Below, one piece after another: positions 33,430 to 43,344 of a DNA stretch of 64,000 nucleotides; within the stretch, counting starts at the first letter, position 1, and the number at the start of each line of letters is the position of its first letter. Below the pieces are notes generated by a model that saw nothing but the letters and a program-made list of their open reading frames with translations, did no database searches and was not told where the DNA came from. The DNA is from MH13 sp040219355 (GTDB lineage: Bacteria > Pseudomonadota > Alphaproteobacteria > Rhizobiales > MH13). Where the stretch lies: positions 186,001 through 250,000 of the forward strand of contig JAVJSN010000015.1 in NCBI GenBank assembly GCA_040219355.1, written 5' to 3'. Made by a program: the position numbers and the translations under genes.

Positions 33430-35732
33430 TAGATGGCTCCTTGTGCCGGTTGGGCTGTGACTGGCGAATCGGTGCGGGTGGCGAGCCGTTTGAACGGTCC
33501 AGCGCCATCCAAGCGCAGCGCATTGAGCGTGACAATCAGAGAACTGGCGGCCATAGCGATGGCGGCTATCCAGGGTGTTACGAGGCCAAGCACGGCCACC
33601 GGCACCCAGAAAAGGTTGTAGCCCACTGAGAAGGTGATGTTTTGCACCACGATGCGCCGTGTCTCGCGCGCAGTTGCCAACGTTTCGGGTAGTGCGGTGA
33701 GGCTGTTGCCTTGGAACACGGCATCAGCGGCACGCCTTGAGATATCTGCGGCACTGGTTGGCGCCAAGGATGCATGAGCGGCGGCGAGGGCTGGGGTGTC
33801 GTTGAGGCCGTCGCCAACCATCAGCACATGTTTGCCATCGGCTTTCATGGTCTCAATCGCTGCGATCTTATCGGCAGGGGTCATATCGCCCTGCCAATCG
33901 GTGATGCCAAGCTGATCTGCCAGAGGGCCAACGAAACGGGCACGGTCACCGGACATAATGGCGATGTCAAAACCGCGTTGTTTCAGCGTGTCGATGACCT
34001 GGCGGGTGTGCGGGCGTAGCAAGGGTGCGAAGGCAAAGCGCGCCGGGGCATGGCCAGGGCGGGTGAGCCAGACTTCGGTTTCCAAGCCACCATGGGAGGC
34101 GCCGTTGGCTTCAGCTTGATCATCGGACAAGCCGCACCACCGTGCTGAACCAAGGCGTACTTCGCCGTCTTCGCTTTGCCAGGAAAGGCCCATGCCTGGT
34201 GTATCATCGACGCCTTTGACGCGAGGCACATCGGGCGCGGCTGCGCGGATGGATTGAGCCAGCGGGTGCTTCGACGAGGCTGCGACGGATGAGGCAACTT
34301 TAAGGGCTTCATCATCCTCAGGCAGGCCAATCAGGCGCGGTTCCAGCGTCGTCAGCGTGCCGGTTTTGTCGAACACGATGGTGTCGATGGCCGAAAATCG
34401 TTCCAGCGCGGTTTCCGATTTCACCAGCACGCCCTGACGGCTTAACCGACCAGCGGCAACGACCTGGGTGATCGGTACAGCAAGGCCGAGCGCGCAGGGG
34501 CAGGTGATGATGAGCACGCAAACCGCGATCATCAACGCTTCGGGAACGGCCATGCCGCCAAAGAGCCACCAGCCGAGAAATGCACCGAGCGAAAGGGCAT
34601 GAACCGTGGGTGAATACCAGCGCACAACCTTGTCGGCGAAGGCCATGTAACGGCCCTTTTTCTGCTCTGCTGCTTCAAGCAGGCGAACGATTTCGGCAAG
34701 CACAGTGGCTTCGCCAACGCTTTTGGCTTCCACGATCAATGGGCCGGTGAGGTTCATGGTCCCGGCAAGAACATTGGCGCCGATGGTGACATCTTTTGGT
34801 GTGGTTTCGCCATCAATGAGAGCCGTGTCGATGCTTGATCCACCTTCGCGCACGATGCCATCAACGCCTATGCGCTCGCCCGCTGACACGTGAATGCGAT
34901 CGCCACTGGCAAGGCTATCGGGTGCGACAGCTTGCAGCGTGCCATCAGGCAGCAGCTTCTGCACAGGTTGACCGGCGAGCATCGCCAGATCATGCACGGC
35001 CGAGCGGGCCGTGCCGCGCACTTTGTGATCGAGATAGCGCCCGACGAGCAGAATGAAGAGCAACATCAAAGCACCATCAAAATAGACGTGCGGGCCGCCG
35101 GTCCAGGTCTCGTAAAGGCTCATCGCAGTGGTCAGCGTCACGCCGACGGAAATCGGCACGTCCATGTTGGAGCGGCCCTTGCGCAGGGCTGCGATGGCTG
35201 AGCGATAGAACGGCAGGCCGGCGTAATAGACCGAGGGCACGGCGATCAGCGCGGCAATCCAATGGAAGAAATCGCGCGTTGCCTGACCCATGGTAGCGAA
35301 ATGGCCAGCCCATACGGCCCAAGCGAGCATCATCAAATTGGCCGCGGCAAAGAAGGAGACCGCAAGCGCCATGATCAGCTCGCGCTCGGTTTTCTTGTCG
35401 CGTTCTACCACCGCTTCCATGCGGTAGAGGGCCACCGGATAGCCCAGATCTTCGATGGCCTTGGCGAAGAGGTTGGCCCGGGTTTCTTCACCGGCCCATT
35501 TCACCGTCAATCGGCGAGTCGACAGATTGACCCGGCCTACCTCAATGCCGGGTTCCTGCGCCAAGCGATCTTCGATTTTGCGCACACAGCCGCCGCAATG
35601 CACATTGCCGACCAACAGATTGATCGTGTGCATGCCGTCCTTATCTGTTTCGACCGCAGTCGAAAGGTCTAGGCTGGGTCGTGTGCCAGGCTTGCTGGAA
35701 GGCAGAGCAAGAGATGTGTCGAGGGATGCCAT
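33429..35732 (-). CDS. ccoI: Copper-translocating P-type ATPase CcoI/FixI
   Basis: 767 residues. N-terminal heavy-metal domain with GNVHCGGCVRKIE; eight membrane helices; ion motif CPCALGL; phosphorylation site DKTGTLT; ATP-binding hinge MVGDGLNDTPAL. It exports copper for cbb3 oxidase maturation rather than for detoxification. It lies between fixH and ccoS. Confidence 0.93.
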   Translation of the reverse strand: MASLDTSLALPSSKPGTRPSLDLSTAVETDKDGMHTINLLVGNVHCGGCVRKIEDRLAQEPGIEVGRVNLSTRRLTVKWAGEETRANLFAKAIEDLGYPVALYRMEAVVERDKKTERELIMALAVSFFAAANLMMLAWAVWAGHFATMGQATRDFFHWIAALIAVPSVYYAGLPFYRSAIAALRKGRSNMDVPISVGVTLTTAMSLYETWTGGPHVYFDGALMLLFILLVGRYLDHKVRGTARSAVHDLAMLAGQPVQKLLPDGTLQAVAPDSLASGDRIHVSAGERIGVDGIVREGGSSIDTALIDGETTPKDVTIGANVLAGTMNLTGPLIVEAKSVGEATVLAEIVRLLEAAEQKKGRYMAFADKVVRWYSPTVHALSLGAFLGWWLFGGMAVPEALMIAVCVLIITCPCALGLAVPITQVVAAGRLSRQGVLVKSETALERFSAIDTIVFDKTGTLTTLEPRLIGLPEDDEALKVASSVAASSKHPLAQSIRAAAPDVPRVKGVDDTPGMGLSWQSEDGEVRLGSARWCGLSDDQAEANGASHGGLETEVWLTRPGHAPARFAFAPLLRPHTRQVIDTLKQRGFDIAIMSGDRARFVGPLADQLGITDWQGDMTPADKIAAIETMKADGKHVLMVGDGLNDTPALAAAHASLAPTSAADISRRAADAVFQGNSLTALPETLATARETRRIVVQNITFSVGYNLFWVPVAVLGLVTPWIAAIAMAASSLIVTLNALRLDGAGPFKRLATRTDSPVTAQPAQGAI

Positions 35733-35753
35733 AGACCGTTTTAGACCGCGCTC

Positions 35754-36299
35754 TTAATTGACGCCGGGTGCGTGGATGAAAACTTCTTGCGTTGCGAAAT
35801 GCCGCGCGCCGTCGACATCGGCCAAAACGCTGACAAACCAACGCCCGGAGATCGGGAAATCGACCGAGCCTTCATAGCGACCGTTGCCAACATCGCTTAG
35901 AGGAACACGGACCTGCTGGGCGTAGCGGGTCATCCGCTCAGCCATCATGATGACCGTGCCGCCGGACAAGGCTTGCCCATTGCGATCGGCCAGCGAAACA
36001 GCTGCCAACTGACCCTCGCCAGAAAATTCAGGTGCAATGATTTCCATCTGCCAGCCTTGCTCGGCCTGAGCCTGCTCAGCGGCAAGGACATCATCATAGG
36101 CGAGGCCGCGCTCATAGGCGTTGGTGGTGACCAAGCCTGGGAAGGTGGTGAGCGCGAGGCGCACAAAGTTGCCGGTAACCGCGAAGAGCACGAGGAATCC
36201 ACCGACAAAGAGCAGTGGTATCCAGCCATTTGAGTCGATCAGCCAACCGAAAAAGCCGCGGCGCTTGGGGGGTGTCTGCTGAAGCGTATCTGTGCTCAT
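35754..36299 (-). CDS. ccoH: FixH/CcoH family protein
   Basis: 181 residues with one N-terminal membrane helix (about 22-45, WIPLLFVGGFLVLFAV) and a periplasmic part of FixH type: AYERGLAYDDVLAAEQAQ, later GRYEGSVDFPISGRW. It associates with the oxidase and CcoI-type pumps during cbb3 assembly. The gap to ccoG is 61 bases. Confidence 0.9.
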   Translation of the reverse strand: MSTDTLQQTPPKRRGFFGWLIDSNGWIPLLFVGGFLVLFAVTGNFVRLALTTFPGLVTTNAYERGLAYDDVLAAEQAQAEQGWQMEIIAPEFSGEGQLAAVSLADRNGQALSGGTVIMMAERMTRYAQQVRVPLSDVGNGRYEGSVDFPISGRWFVSVLADVDGARHFATQEVFIHAPGVN

Positions 36300-36360
36300 C
36301 GTGTTTCTTTCCTTGGCGCCAATTGAACGGCCACTTGAAAACCTTCCTCCCGGCTCGCCC

Positions 36361-37815
36361 TTAATTTTCCGGACCCCAGAAGTAGGTGTTGCTCGTCGTC
36401 ATCACTTGTCCTGTTTCGCCATTGATCAGTGAGAAGGTGATCGGTGTTTGGCCATCAGGGCGCCGTGTCGGTGGTACGGTGATGAGCACGCGCAGCGATG
36501 CCGCTTCAATGTCGCCAAAGGCGATGGTTGGATTTTCACCTTCGGCAAGAGCTGAACCTGCATGGCTTATGGTGATGGTTTCGCCAACGAGACCTTCCAC
36601 CTCAAAGCGCACAGTATCAGCTTCCGCGCCGCGATCCGAAAGACGAACATTGTAGATGTTGCGGATCGACCCATCGGACAGTGTGACAAAGGCGGGGTTG
36701 CGATCAGGCGTGATGGCAACGTCAAAGCCGGTGCGATTGAGCACAGTGAACACCATCGCGGCAGACACCAAAATCATCAGCGCGCCATAGCCATAGAAGC
36801 GGACCTTCGTTGGCTTGCGCTTGTTGCCGCCCACTTCCACCAGCGGTGCGGCCAGATGTGCCTCATCATGCGTTTCAGCAAGGCTGGCAAAATTGATGAG
36901 GCCGGTTGGGCGCTTTAACTTTGTCATGATGCTATCACAGGCATCGGCGCACAGACCGCAGCCAATGCAGCCCAATTGAAGGCCATTGCGAATGTCCACA
37001 CCGGTTGGGCAAACATTGACGCAGAGATTACAATCCACGCAGTCGCCAATGTCGGCGCCAGCGGCCTTCTTTTTGGCGCTGCCGCGCGGTTCACCGCGCC
37101 AGGCATGGTAGGTAACGATCTTGGTGTTGGGATCGAGCATGGCCGACTGAAAGCGCGGCCAAGGGCACATATAGAGACATACCTTTTCGCGCGCGAAGCC
37201 TGCCAGCAAATAGGTTAGTGCGCCAAAAACACCCACCATCACAATGGCGGCTGTGCTGGCCTGGAAGGTAGGCACCTGCGTGAAGGTGTTCACCGTTCCG
37301 CCGAAATATCCAATCAGCGTCAAACCGGTCAGCAGGCCGATGGCCACCCAAACGGTGTGCTTACCAATTTTTCTTACAAGGTTCTGCGTCGTGAGACCTT
37401 CTTTGGCGCGTTTGATTTGCTCGTTACGGTCACCTTCAAAGAAGCGCTCGATCATCTGGAAACCATCTGTCCAGAGCGTCTGCGGGCAGGAGAAGCCGCA
37501 CCAAATGCGACCGACTATTGTGTTGGTGAAGAACAGGCCAAAGGCGGAGAACAAAAGCACCAGCGTGAGCAGGTACAAATCCTGTGGCCAGAAGGTCCAA
37601 GGGCCCGCGTAGAACTTGCCTTCGGTGAAGGACATCAAAAAGGCTTGATCAGGCGTATCGCCCGGGCGGTTCCACGGGATCCAGGCTGCGCCAAAGAAGA
37701 AGATCGTGATTGCAGCCAGTACGGCACTCTTGATCCGGCGGAACGTGCCCGTGACGGATTTTTGATAGACTTTTTTGACGCCAGGAAACTCGTCTGCCTG
37801 GTAGCCCACGACCAT
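36361..37815 (-). CDS. ccoG: Cytochrome c oxidase accessory protein CcoG
   Basis: 484 residues with four membrane helices and a 2x[4Fe-4S] ferredoxin region (CVDCNLCVNVCPTGVDI and CIGCGLCADACDSI). WCGFSCPQTLW is the extra cysteine motif of CcoG/RdxA. The C-terminal Ig-like part completes the family layout. It reduces copper for assembly of cbb3. Confidence 0.94.
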   Translation of the reverse strand: MVVGYQADEFPGVKKVYQKSVTGTFRRIKSAVLAAITIFFFGAAWIPWNRPGDTPDQAFLMSFTEGKFYAGPWTFWPQDLYLLTLVLLFSAFGLFFTNTIVGRIWCGFSCPQTLWTDGFQMIERFFEGDRNEQIKRAKEGLTTQNLVRKIGKHTVWVAIGLLTGLTLIGYFGGTVNTFTQVPTFQASTAAIVMVGVFGALTYLLAGFAREKVCLYMCPWPRFQSAMLDPNTKIVTYHAWRGEPRGSAKKKAAGADIGDCVDCNLCVNVCPTGVDIRNGLQLGCIGCGLCADACDSIMTKLKRPTGLINFASLAETHDEAHLAAPLVEVGGNKRKPTKVRFYGYGALMILVSAAMVFTVLNRTGFDVAITPDRNPAFVTLSDGSIRNIYNVRLSDRGAEADTVRFEVEGLVGETITISHAGSALAEGENPTIAFGDIEAASLRVLITVPPTRRPDGQTPITFSLINGETGQVMTTSNTYFWGPEN

Positions 37816-37963
37816 GGATTGGATGCCTTTTTTAGATTTGAATAATGTGAAGCTAATGTTTCACGGCGCCCGGCGGTTCGTCGTCAGCACTAGCCCTTAA
37901 GGGAGCCGGGACTTTTTGCCGCGCGACCATCGTGCCGCGCAGCATTTTCACGTTGGTGGGGCG

Positions 37964-38869
37964 CTACTGAAGGGCGGCCGTTTCGCCAGCACCAGCATCT
38001 TCGCCACCGCCCAGTGAGTGCACGTAGACGGCCAGCATTTTGATGGTGGCCTCATCGAGCCGTTCGCCAAAGGCGGGCATCACACCCATCTGAGGGTTGC
38101 TAATTTGCGCAATTAACTGCTCGCGCTCGCCGCCATACAGCCACACAGCGTCTGAGAGGTTGGGAGCACCGAAGATCGGATCGCCCAAACCGTTGACGCC
38201 GTGACAGGCTGAGCATTCCAGCTCAAACATCTCGGCTCCAGGAAGCTGATCACGCGTTGCATGATTTGGTGAGGATGGGTTGAGGGCCAGAACATAGTCG
38301 GCCACGGCTTCAATCTCGGCCTGCTCATAGAAGTCGCCATAGGCAGGCATGAGGGAGAAGCGTGCATCCAGCGTTTCGTTGCGGATGCCGTGGTTGATGG
38401 AATACCAGATGTCATCCAGCGTACCACCCCACAGCCAGTCATCATCGATCAGCGATGGGAATTGGCCAATTTGACCGCCGCCGCCAGCGCCGTGGCACTG
38501 AATGCAGTTCACGCCGAAGGCTGAGCGACCGCCATTGAAGGCAAGCGTTGCAAGCTCCGGATCGGCGACGATGTCCGCCAGCTCCATTTCAGCCAGAACA
38601 GCGCCTTGCGCCTCGCGTGCGGTGCGCACGGTTTCCAACTGCGCTTCCAGCGCTTGGCGTGCTGTGTAGCCTGTTGTGCCTGCGGTGGTTTGGTCACCGA
38701 GCGGGATGGAGGGCAGCAAGACCGCATAGACCACCGCAAAAGCGATGGATGCGATCCACACCAACATCCACCATGTGGGAACGGGCGTGCGCAGTTCGCG
38801 GATGCCGTTCCATTGGTGACCGGTGGTGTATTGGCCCGTGATTGGGTCGCGTTCAATCTTATTACCCAT
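37964..38869 (-). CDS. ccoP: cbb3 oxidase subunit III, di-haem cytochrome c CcoP
   Basis: 301 residues. One membrane helix (about 32-52, WWMLVWIASIAFAVVYAV) and two c-type haem motifs, CIQCHG and CSACHG, each with a distal Met region (SLMPAYG and GVMPAFG). It relays electrons from cytochrome c to CcoO. It overlaps ccoQ by 8 bases. Confidence 0.95.
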   Translation of the reverse strand: MGNKIERDPITGQYTTGHQWNGIRELRTPVPTWWMLVWIASIAFAVVYAVLLPSIPLGDQTTAGTTGYTARQALEAQLETVRTAREAQGAVLAEMELADIVADPELATLAFNGGRSAFGVNCIQCHGAGGGGQIGQFPSLIDDDWLWGGTLDDIWYSINHGIRNETLDARFSLMPAYGDFYEQAEIEAVADYVLALNPSSPNHATRDQLPGAEMFELECSACHGVNGLGDPIFGAPNLSDAVWLYGGEREQLIAQISNPQMGVMPAFGERLDEATIKMLAVYVHSLGGGEDAGAGETAALQ

Positions 38870-39095
38870 TGTGGTCCTGCCTTGCCGCTGTGCGGCCTGC
38901 GTCTTGAGGGGTTTTTAATCCGACCTCTGATCTGGGTTCGGGTGCATCTTCCCCACGGAAGATGATGTTGGCGTGGTCATCCATCGCTTCACGGCTACCA
39001 GGGTGGTAGACGCGAATGATCAGGAACAGGATGGCCACCAAGCCGACCGTCAGGAAAGCGGCTTCGGAGTATCCGATTAGGGCTTCAGCGCTCAT
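38862..39095 (-). CDS. ccoQ: cbb3 oxidase subunit CcoQ
   Basis: 77 residues with one helix (about 8-30, YSEAAFLTVGLVAILFLIIRVYHPG) and a polar tail; GSREAMDDHANIIFRGED is CcoQ-like. It stabilises the CcoNOP core. Overlaps ccoO and ccoP by a few bases. Confidence 0.9.
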   Translation of the reverse strand: MSAEALIGYSEAAFLTVGLVAILFLIIRVYHPGSREAMDDHANIIFRGEDAPEPRSEVGLKTPQDAGRTAARQDHNG

Positions 39096-39832
39096 CGTCC
39101 GATCTCCTGGCCTTGCAGCATGGTGTCCGGATCGAACGAGGTGAAGTCCACCATCGTGCCGAGAACCTGCAGATACGCGATCATTGCATCCATCTCGGTG
39201 ACCACTTCATCGTTGCCGGTGAACGGGCCAAGTGGCGCGCCTGCATACCGCTCGCGCAGGGCTGTGGTGTCGCCGATGAGCGGCACGGCTTGCGCAATGA
39301 TGTCATCGCGGGCCGCTTCAATGTCAGCATCGCTGTAAGGCACACCAACAAAGCGCAGGGTGCGCATGTGCAGCTCGATATCGTCATAGTCCAGCGGGCG
39401 TTCCAGGAACGCGTAGTCGGGCATGATCGATTCAGGCAGCACGGCTTGCGGGTTGCGCAAGTGGGCGGCGTGCCACTCGTTGGAGTATTTGCCGCCCACA
39501 CGGGCCAGATCTGGCCCGGTGCGTTTGGAGCCCCACAGGAAGGGATAGTCGTAGATCCCCTCTGCGGCCAGCGAGTAGTGGCCGTAGCGATCGACCTCAT
39601 CGCGGAACGGGCGCACCTGTTGCGAGTGGCAATTGTAGCAGCCCTCTCGCATGTAGATGTTGCGGCCGATCTGCTCGAGCGGTGAGTAGGGACGCATCCC
39701 CGACACCGGTTCGATGGTCGATTCCACCTTGAAGAGCGGAATGATCTGCACCATGCCGCCGATCCCCAAGGACAGGAGGATGAGGAGCAGCATCAACGGC
39801 GTGCTTTTTTCAATGATACCGTGATTAAACAT
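39092..39832 (-). CDS. ccoO: cbb3 oxidase subunit II, mono-haem cytochrome c CcoO
   Basis: 246 residues: one N-terminal anchor helix and one haem motif, CYNCHSQQVRPFRDE, with the family elements GPDLARVGGKYSNEWH and PESIMPDYAFL (Met ligand). It receives electrons from CcoP and passes them to CcoN. Confidence 0.95.
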   Translation of the reverse strand: MFNHGIIEKSTPLMLLLILLSLGIGGMVQIIPLFKVESTIEPVSGMRPYSPLEQIGRNIYMREGCYNCHSQQVRPFRDEVDRYGHYSLAAEGIYDYPFLWGSKRTGPDLARVGGKYSNEWHAAHLRNPQAVLPESIMPDYAFLERPLDYDDIELHMRTLRFVGVPYSDADIEAARDDIIAQAVPLIGDTTALRERYAGAPLGPFTGNDEVVTEMDAMIAYLQVLGTMVDFTSFDPDTMLQGQEIGR

Positions 39833-39838
39833 AGCCGT

Positions 39839-41329
39839 TTACTCCGCCGGTGTGAGGCCAGCCTGAGGCGCTGACATAGTTGGAGAGGTTCTGGCGACGA
39901 TCGGGCCGGTGACGGTGCGGAAGAGGTTGTACATCATCACCATCACGCCGGTCAGATAGAGCACACCGCCCAGGAAGCGCGTCACGTAATAGGGGTGCAA
40001 CATCGCAACCGTGTCGGAGAACGTGTAGAGAAGGAACCCGTTCTCATCGTAGGTGCGCCACATCAGGCCTTGGGTGATACCCGACACCCACATCGCGGTG
40101 ATGTAGAGAAGGATACCGATCGAGGCGAGCCAGAAGTGGACCTCGATCAAAGCGACCGAGTGCATGGTGCGCCGCCACAGGCGTGGCACGAGATAATAGA
40201 TCGCGCCGAAGGCAACGAAGGCCACCCAGCCAAGAGCACCAGAGTGCACGTGACCCACTGTCCAGTCGGTGTAGTGCGAGAGCGCATTGACCTCTTTGAT
40301 CGACATGAGCGGACCTTCAAAGGTGGACATGCCGTAGAAGGCAACGGCCACCACCAGGAAGCGCATGATCGGATCGGTGCGCAGCTTATGCCAGGCGCCT
40401 GATAGCGTCATGATACCGTTCACCATGCCGCCCCAAGAGGGCATCCACAGCATGACGGAGAACACCACGCCGAGCGTCTGCGCCCAATCGGGCAGCGCGG
40501 TGTAGTGGAGGTGGTGCGGACCGGCCCAGATGTAGAGGAAGATCAGCGCCCAAAAGTGCACGATTGACAGACGGTAGCTGTAGATCGGGCGCTCGGCCTG
40601 TTTGGGCACGAAGTAGTACATGATGCCGATGAACCCGGCGGTGAGGAAGAAGCCCACCATGTTGTGGCCGTACCACCACTGGATCATAGCCGACTGAACG
40701 CCGGAATAGACCGAGTAAGAGTGCATGGAGAACAACGAAATCGGGATCGAGATGTTGTTGACCGTGTGCAGCATGGCAACCGCTACGATGTAGGCCAGGA
40801 AGAACCAGTTCGCGACGTAGATGTGCGGTTCTTTGCGCTTCACCAGGGTCCCGACATAGACGACGAGATAGGAAACCCACCAAACGGTTATCAGAATGTC
40901 GAAGAACCACTCGGGTTCGGCATATTCTTTGGATTGGGTGAACCCAAGAACATAGGAGCCGGCAGCCGAGAGCAGCACAACTTGAAACAGCCAGAACTGG
41001 AGAATGTGGAACCAGTTGGGTCCAAACAGTCGTGTCTGACAGGTCCGCTGAACAACATAGTAGGATGTTGCCAGCAGAGCGTTGCCGCCAAAGCCCAGAA
41101 TCACCCCGGATGTATGAACAGGGCGGAAGCGGCCGAAATTGACCCACTCATGAAAATTGAGCCACGGGAAAGCGAGCTGCGCTGCAATAAAAACCCCCGC
41201 TGCCATCCCCACAAAGGCCCACAGGACCGTTGCGATGGTGAACAAGCGAATGGCATCGTCCGCATAGGTAAGCGGGCGTGCTGCGGTTTCTGTGCTGCCA
41301 GCCGATTGAGCTACGGCTTGTGCTGACAT
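39839..41329 (-). CDS. ccoN: cbb3 oxidase catalytic subunit CcoN
   Basis: 496 residues from ATG 41329, preceded by AAGGAC; the frame is open to 41431 but the N-terminal extension there has no ribosome site. Twelve helices with haem and CuB histidines: SGVILGFGGNAL region, WWYGHNMVGFFLT, WAGPHHLHYTALP and DWTVGHVHSGALGW. It is the high-affinity oxygen-reducing subunit, which allows respiration at low oxygen. The promoter carries a FixK/FNR-type box. Confidence 0.95.
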   Translation of the reverse strand: MSAQAVAQSAGSTETAARPLTYADDAIRLFTIATVLWAFVGMAAGVFIAAQLAFPWLNFHEWVNFGRFRPVHTSGVILGFGGNALLATSYYVVQRTCQTRLFGPNWFHILQFWLFQVVLLSAAGSYVLGFTQSKEYAEPEWFFDILITVWWVSYLVVYVGTLVKRKEPHIYVANWFFLAYIVAVAMLHTVNNISIPISLFSMHSYSVYSGVQSAMIQWWYGHNMVGFFLTAGFIGIMYYFVPKQAERPIYSYRLSIVHFWALIFLYIWAGPHHLHYTALPDWAQTLGVVFSVMLWMPSWGGMVNGIMTLSGAWHKLRTDPIMRFLVVAVAFYGMSTFEGPLMSIKEVNALSHYTDWTVGHVHSGALGWVAFVAFGAIYYLVPRLWRRTMHSVALIEVHFWLASIGILLYITAMWVSGITQGLMWRTYDENGFLLYTFSDTVAMLHPYYVTRFLGGVLYLTGVMVMMYNLFRTVTGPIVARTSPTMSAPQAGLTPAE

Positions 41330-41820
41330 TGTTTGGTGTCCTTGACCTAAATTCGTCTTATGTCGCGCTGAATACGGACAGTGAAAGGTCGGTGCGGGCG
41401 GATGAGCATCGGCCGAAGCCAACGCATGCAAGCACAGACGGACTCACCGTCCGACGCACCGCCCACAAACCCCTAAGCGGGCGCAAAAGCGTTGCGCTAG
41501 GTCAAAGGTAGACAAAGTGACCTATCATTCATCAGTTGGGGGTGATGCGCACGGGTGATTGCTGATGAACAAAAGTCGTGTTGGAGTTTGATCTATGTCG
41601 ATCCGCGCAGGCCCGATTGGGTATAGCGATCAGGGTGGACCTCATCGAAACAGCGATGGACCAGGATGCAATCACTTGCCCGGACTTGCGCTTTTTGCGT
41701 CTCTTGGACAGGTTGCCGCATGGATTTGGCTATGGTCCGAATTGAAGAAGCCTTGGATGCGGCAATGATTGGCGCAAGCAAGGCTGGGCATGATGCAGGC
41801 ACTAAAGGGATGAAACACCG
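41330..41820. promoter_or_regulatory. Divergent spacer with a FixK/FNR-type box before ccoN
   Basis: TTGCGCTAGGTCAA at 41492-41505 has the TTG-N8-CAA frame of FNR/FixK boxes; the left half TTGCGC is frequent in FixK-type sites. It is about 160 bases upstream of ccoN, far for a direct class II position, so a long leader is implied. The remaining 300 bases hold no convincing gene; a 34-codon frame at 41720-41824 is noted but weak. Confidence 0.6.
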
Positions 41821-42684
41821 ATGACGAGTGCAAACGATATTCCGGACATCAACGAGCTCGACGAGATCATTGGTGAGCCCGAGGATAGCCGCGCAGGCTT
41901 TGTGCCGCAGGGCTATGTGCCACCAACAGAGGTTCGCTCTATCACGCTCGATACCGTGTTCAGTTCACTGCATGCAGGTATCGCAGACTTCAAGAAGGGC
42001 GCCTTTATTTCCACCTTCTTTGGCGCAGCCTACTTTGTCATGGGCCTGCTCTTGATGGTGTTCTTGCTGGTCACTGAGTCGTACTCACTGATTTTCCCCT
42101 TCACGGCTGGCTTCTTGTTGATTGGTCCGATTGCGGCGATTGGCCTTTATGAGATTTCGCGGCGTATTGAGACCGGCGAGCGTGTTGGTTGGGATGTGCT
42201 GGGCGCGTTCAAACGCCATGGCGTCACGCACGTGTTTCTTTATGGCTTCGTCTTGGCATTCATGTTGATCGTCTGGCTGGTGGTTGCCCGCGTTATTTAC
42301 GCGCTGAACTTTGGCTATGATCCACTGTATTTCGCCCAAATGGACCTCAGCTCGTTGATCGAGGAAGCCTTTACGGCTCGCGGCTTGGTGTTCCTGTTTG
42401 TTGGCAACGCCTTTGGGGCTGTTCTTGCTGGCACCGTGTTTTCCATCTCCGTGGTCGGCGTGCCTTATCTGCACGACAAGCCGGTGGACTTTATGACGGC
42501 TATTATGACCAGCGTGCACGCGGTGGCGAAGAACCCATGGCCGATGTTTGTCTGGGGTGTGATGGTTGCCGGTATTGTGGCGGTCTCGGCGCTGCTGTTC
42601 TTCTTCCCACTGATCATCACGCTACCGATTATCGGTCACGCAACGTGGCACCTCTATCGCCAGACGGTTGTACCAAACGACTAG
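41821..42684 (+). CDS. DUF2189 family membrane protein
   Basis: 287 residues. A soluble N-terminal stretch (about 1-60) is followed by six helices; the pattern SLHAGIADFKKGAFISTFFGAAYF and later GPIAAIGLYEISRRIETGERV is typical of DUF2189. Function of the family is unknown. It stands divergent from ccoN, and a two-way terminator follows. Confidence 0.82.
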   Translation: MTSANDIPDINELDEIIGEPEDSRAGFVPQGYVPPTEVRSITLDTVFSSLHAGIADFKKGAFISTFFGAAYFVMGLLLMVFLLVTESYSLIFPFTAGFLLIGPIAAIGLYEISRRIETGERVGWDVLGAFKRHGVTHVFLYGFVLAFMLIVWLVVARVIYALNFGYDPLYFAQMDLSSLIEEAFTARGLVFLFVGNAFGAVLAGTVFSISVVGVPYLHDKPVDFMTAIMTSVHAVAKNPWPMFVWGVMVAGIVAVSALLFFFPLIITLPIIGHATWHLYRQTVVPND

Positions 42685-42733
42685 ATGATTTGCGCTGGCG
42701 CGTTTGCTGGTAAACTTTAAGCTTCAAAAGAAG

Positions 42734-42766
42734 ACGCCGCGTTGGAAGCTCCAGCGCGGCGTTTTT
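42734..42766. terminator. Two-way terminator
   Basis: ACGCCGCG (42734-42741) pairs with CGCGGCGT (42755-42762), extended inwards by TTGGA/TCCAG with one G-T pair, and followed by T on the plus strand and A-rich sequence on the other side. It separates convergent genes 41821-42684 and 42794-43168. Confidence 0.8.
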
Positions 42767-42793
42767 AGTTTCGGGAGGAAGCTTCGGGGTTTC

Positions 42794-43168
42794 TTATCGG
42801 CGTGACTTCTTTGACTCGGCCGGCATGGGCAAAGGCTGAAGGCCAGCGCGGAGCATATCGTCATGGGCGTCAACAGGATCGCCCGGCCCATCTTGATCGT
42901 GGTCATCGTTGCGAGCCGCCAACATGATCGCGAAGCCCATTTGCAGGCTCGCAAAGGTGAGGCCGATCATAAACGTCATCAATGCGATGGCGAAAATACC
43001 GACGCCTGATTGGTCGAAAACCGTGCCAAGGTTGCCTATGTTGAAGGTTAGGATCGCCCCAACGAAAACAGCAGCAACCATAAATCCAATGGCGGCGTTT
43101 TTGACCAGAAACCGCACCAGCTTCGGCGCTGGTTGGTTAGCCGGAGGGGTTTGAAACGAAGTTTGCAT
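42794..43168 (-). CDS. Small membrane protein, hypothetical
   Basis: 124 residues with two or three helices (about 27-48, 55-72, 74-90) and a charged C-terminal tail (NDDHDQDGPGDPVDAHDD). No family is recognised. It stands alone between the terminator and the ade region. Confidence 0.65.
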   Translation of the reverse strand: MQTSFQTPPANQPAPKLVRFLVKNAAIGFMVAAVFVGAILTFNIGNLGTVFDQSGVGIFAIALMTFMIGLTFASLQMGFAIMLAARNDDHDQDGPGDPVDAHDDMLRAGLQPLPMPAESKKSRR

Positions 43169-43344
43169 GGCCTCACTCCCGATCTAAAAGACTGTTTTTT
43201 CTGTTGATTAGCCTACGCGTTTTCTGAAGTATTGGGACAAAAACTTGGGTTTTTTCTGTTTTTTTCTAAAAGTACTTGAGATCACTAACTAAATTATTTT
43301 TGCAGTGAGAGGCGAAATTAGTATTGATCCTTAAGGGTTTTTTC

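Noticed and set aside
41720..41824. 34-codon frame overlapping the DUF2189 start
   Set aside because: No ribosome site, no recognisable features; overlap with the ATG could be chance.
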